Below, one piece after another: positions 5,224 to 5,351 of a DNA stretch of 5,351 nucleotides. Below the pieces are notes generated by a model. The model searched no databases, was not told where the DNA came from, and saw only the letters and a program-made list of their open reading frames with translations. Position 1 is the first letter of the stretch; each line of letters begins with the position of its first letter. Source of the DNA: Planctomycetaceae bacterium (GTDB lineage: Bacteria; Planctomycetota; Planctomycetia; Pirellulales; Thermoguttaceae); NCBI GenBank assembly GCA_031283825.1, contig JAITAZ010000166.1, forward strand, positions 1 to 5,351, in the 5' to 3' direction. The translations under genes were made by a program, and so were the position numbers.

Positions 5224-5263
5224 TTTGTAACAATAATGTAATTATTCATCCGCCGTTTTTTTA
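5224..5263 (+). promoter_or_regulatory. Recurring TTTGTAAC / ATTCA / T-tract motif
   Basis: TTTGTAAC (5224-5231), ATTATTCATCCGCCG (5241-5255) and seven T (5256-5262) repeat the arrangement just before the TPR-like gene: TTTGTAAC (497-504), TATTCAGCCGCAG (506-518) and seven T (519-525). A short ATG frame at 5270 stops after six codons. The match suggests a shared promoter or leader element, but no sigma factor class can be assigned. Confidence 0.3.
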
Positions 5264-5301
5264 AGGGACATGATAGACGTCGTTGTTTGAAATCGGAAAT
5301 T

Positions 5302-5333
5302 AAAGACTCAAAAGATATCGTTCTTGAGTCTTT
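5302..5333 (+). terminator. Terminator-like hairpin
   Basis: AAAGACTCAA (5302-5311) and TTGAGTCTTT (5324-5333) form a perfect 10-bp stem with a 12-base loop, followed by one more T and then CAATC. The T tail is short, so a rho-independent terminator is possible but not certain. It could also be an attenuator in the leader of a gene beyond the window, or act on the opposite strand. Confidence 0.45.
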
Positions 5334-5351
5334 TCAATCAGAGTTAAACTC

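Noticed and set aside
5270..5290. Start of a gene at the ATG of 5270
   Set aside because: The frame reaches TGA after six codons. A leader peptide before the hairpin at 5302 is conceivable but unsupported.

Overview
The window is AT-rich bacterial DNA, all readable genes on the + strand. It opens in the 3' end of a 23S rRNA gene, followed by a 5S rRNA gene, so the left edge is the tail of an rRNA operon. Only two convincing protein genes follow: a 673-residue membrane-anchored helical-repeat (TPR-like) protein starting 65 bases after the 5S gene, and a slipin/SPFH-family protein whose N-terminal part is built from three copies of one short module. Neither has a recognisable Shine-Dalgarno sequence. 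The sparse coding, weak translation signals and the slipin architecture remind me of Planctomycetota. That assignment is a guess from general resemblance, not a demonstrated placement; no 16S gene is present to settle it.

Layout: 1-220 23S rRNA 3' end; 221-355 spacer with a strong hairpin just before 5S; 356-462 5S rRNA; 528-2549 TPR-like membrane protein; 2550-3812 about 1.26 kb without a credible protein gene; 3813-4934 slipin-like protein; 4935-5351 gene-free tail.

The gene-free stretches are the most unusual part. The first holds a nested inverted repeat (2630-2738), a MITE-like element with imperfect terminal inverted repeats (2957-3066) carrying three 9-bp units, and a near-consensus sigma70 promoter (3166-3194, TTGACA-N17-TATAAA). 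The promoter points into a segment rich in stem-loops, including a textbook tRNA T-arm (3344-3358). I read this as either a decayed tRNA gene or an undescribed structured RNA. The tail holds a second, shorter copy of the MITE-like element (4983-5052), which overlaps a 158-bp structure closed by a perfect 13-bp inverted repeat (5051-5208), and a terminator-like hairpin (5302-5333).

I see no transposase, CRISPR array, phage gene or complete tRNA. Nothing in the sequence shows that the two protein genes act together: they are 1.26 kb apart with an independent promoter signal between them. Both are predicted to be membrane-associated.
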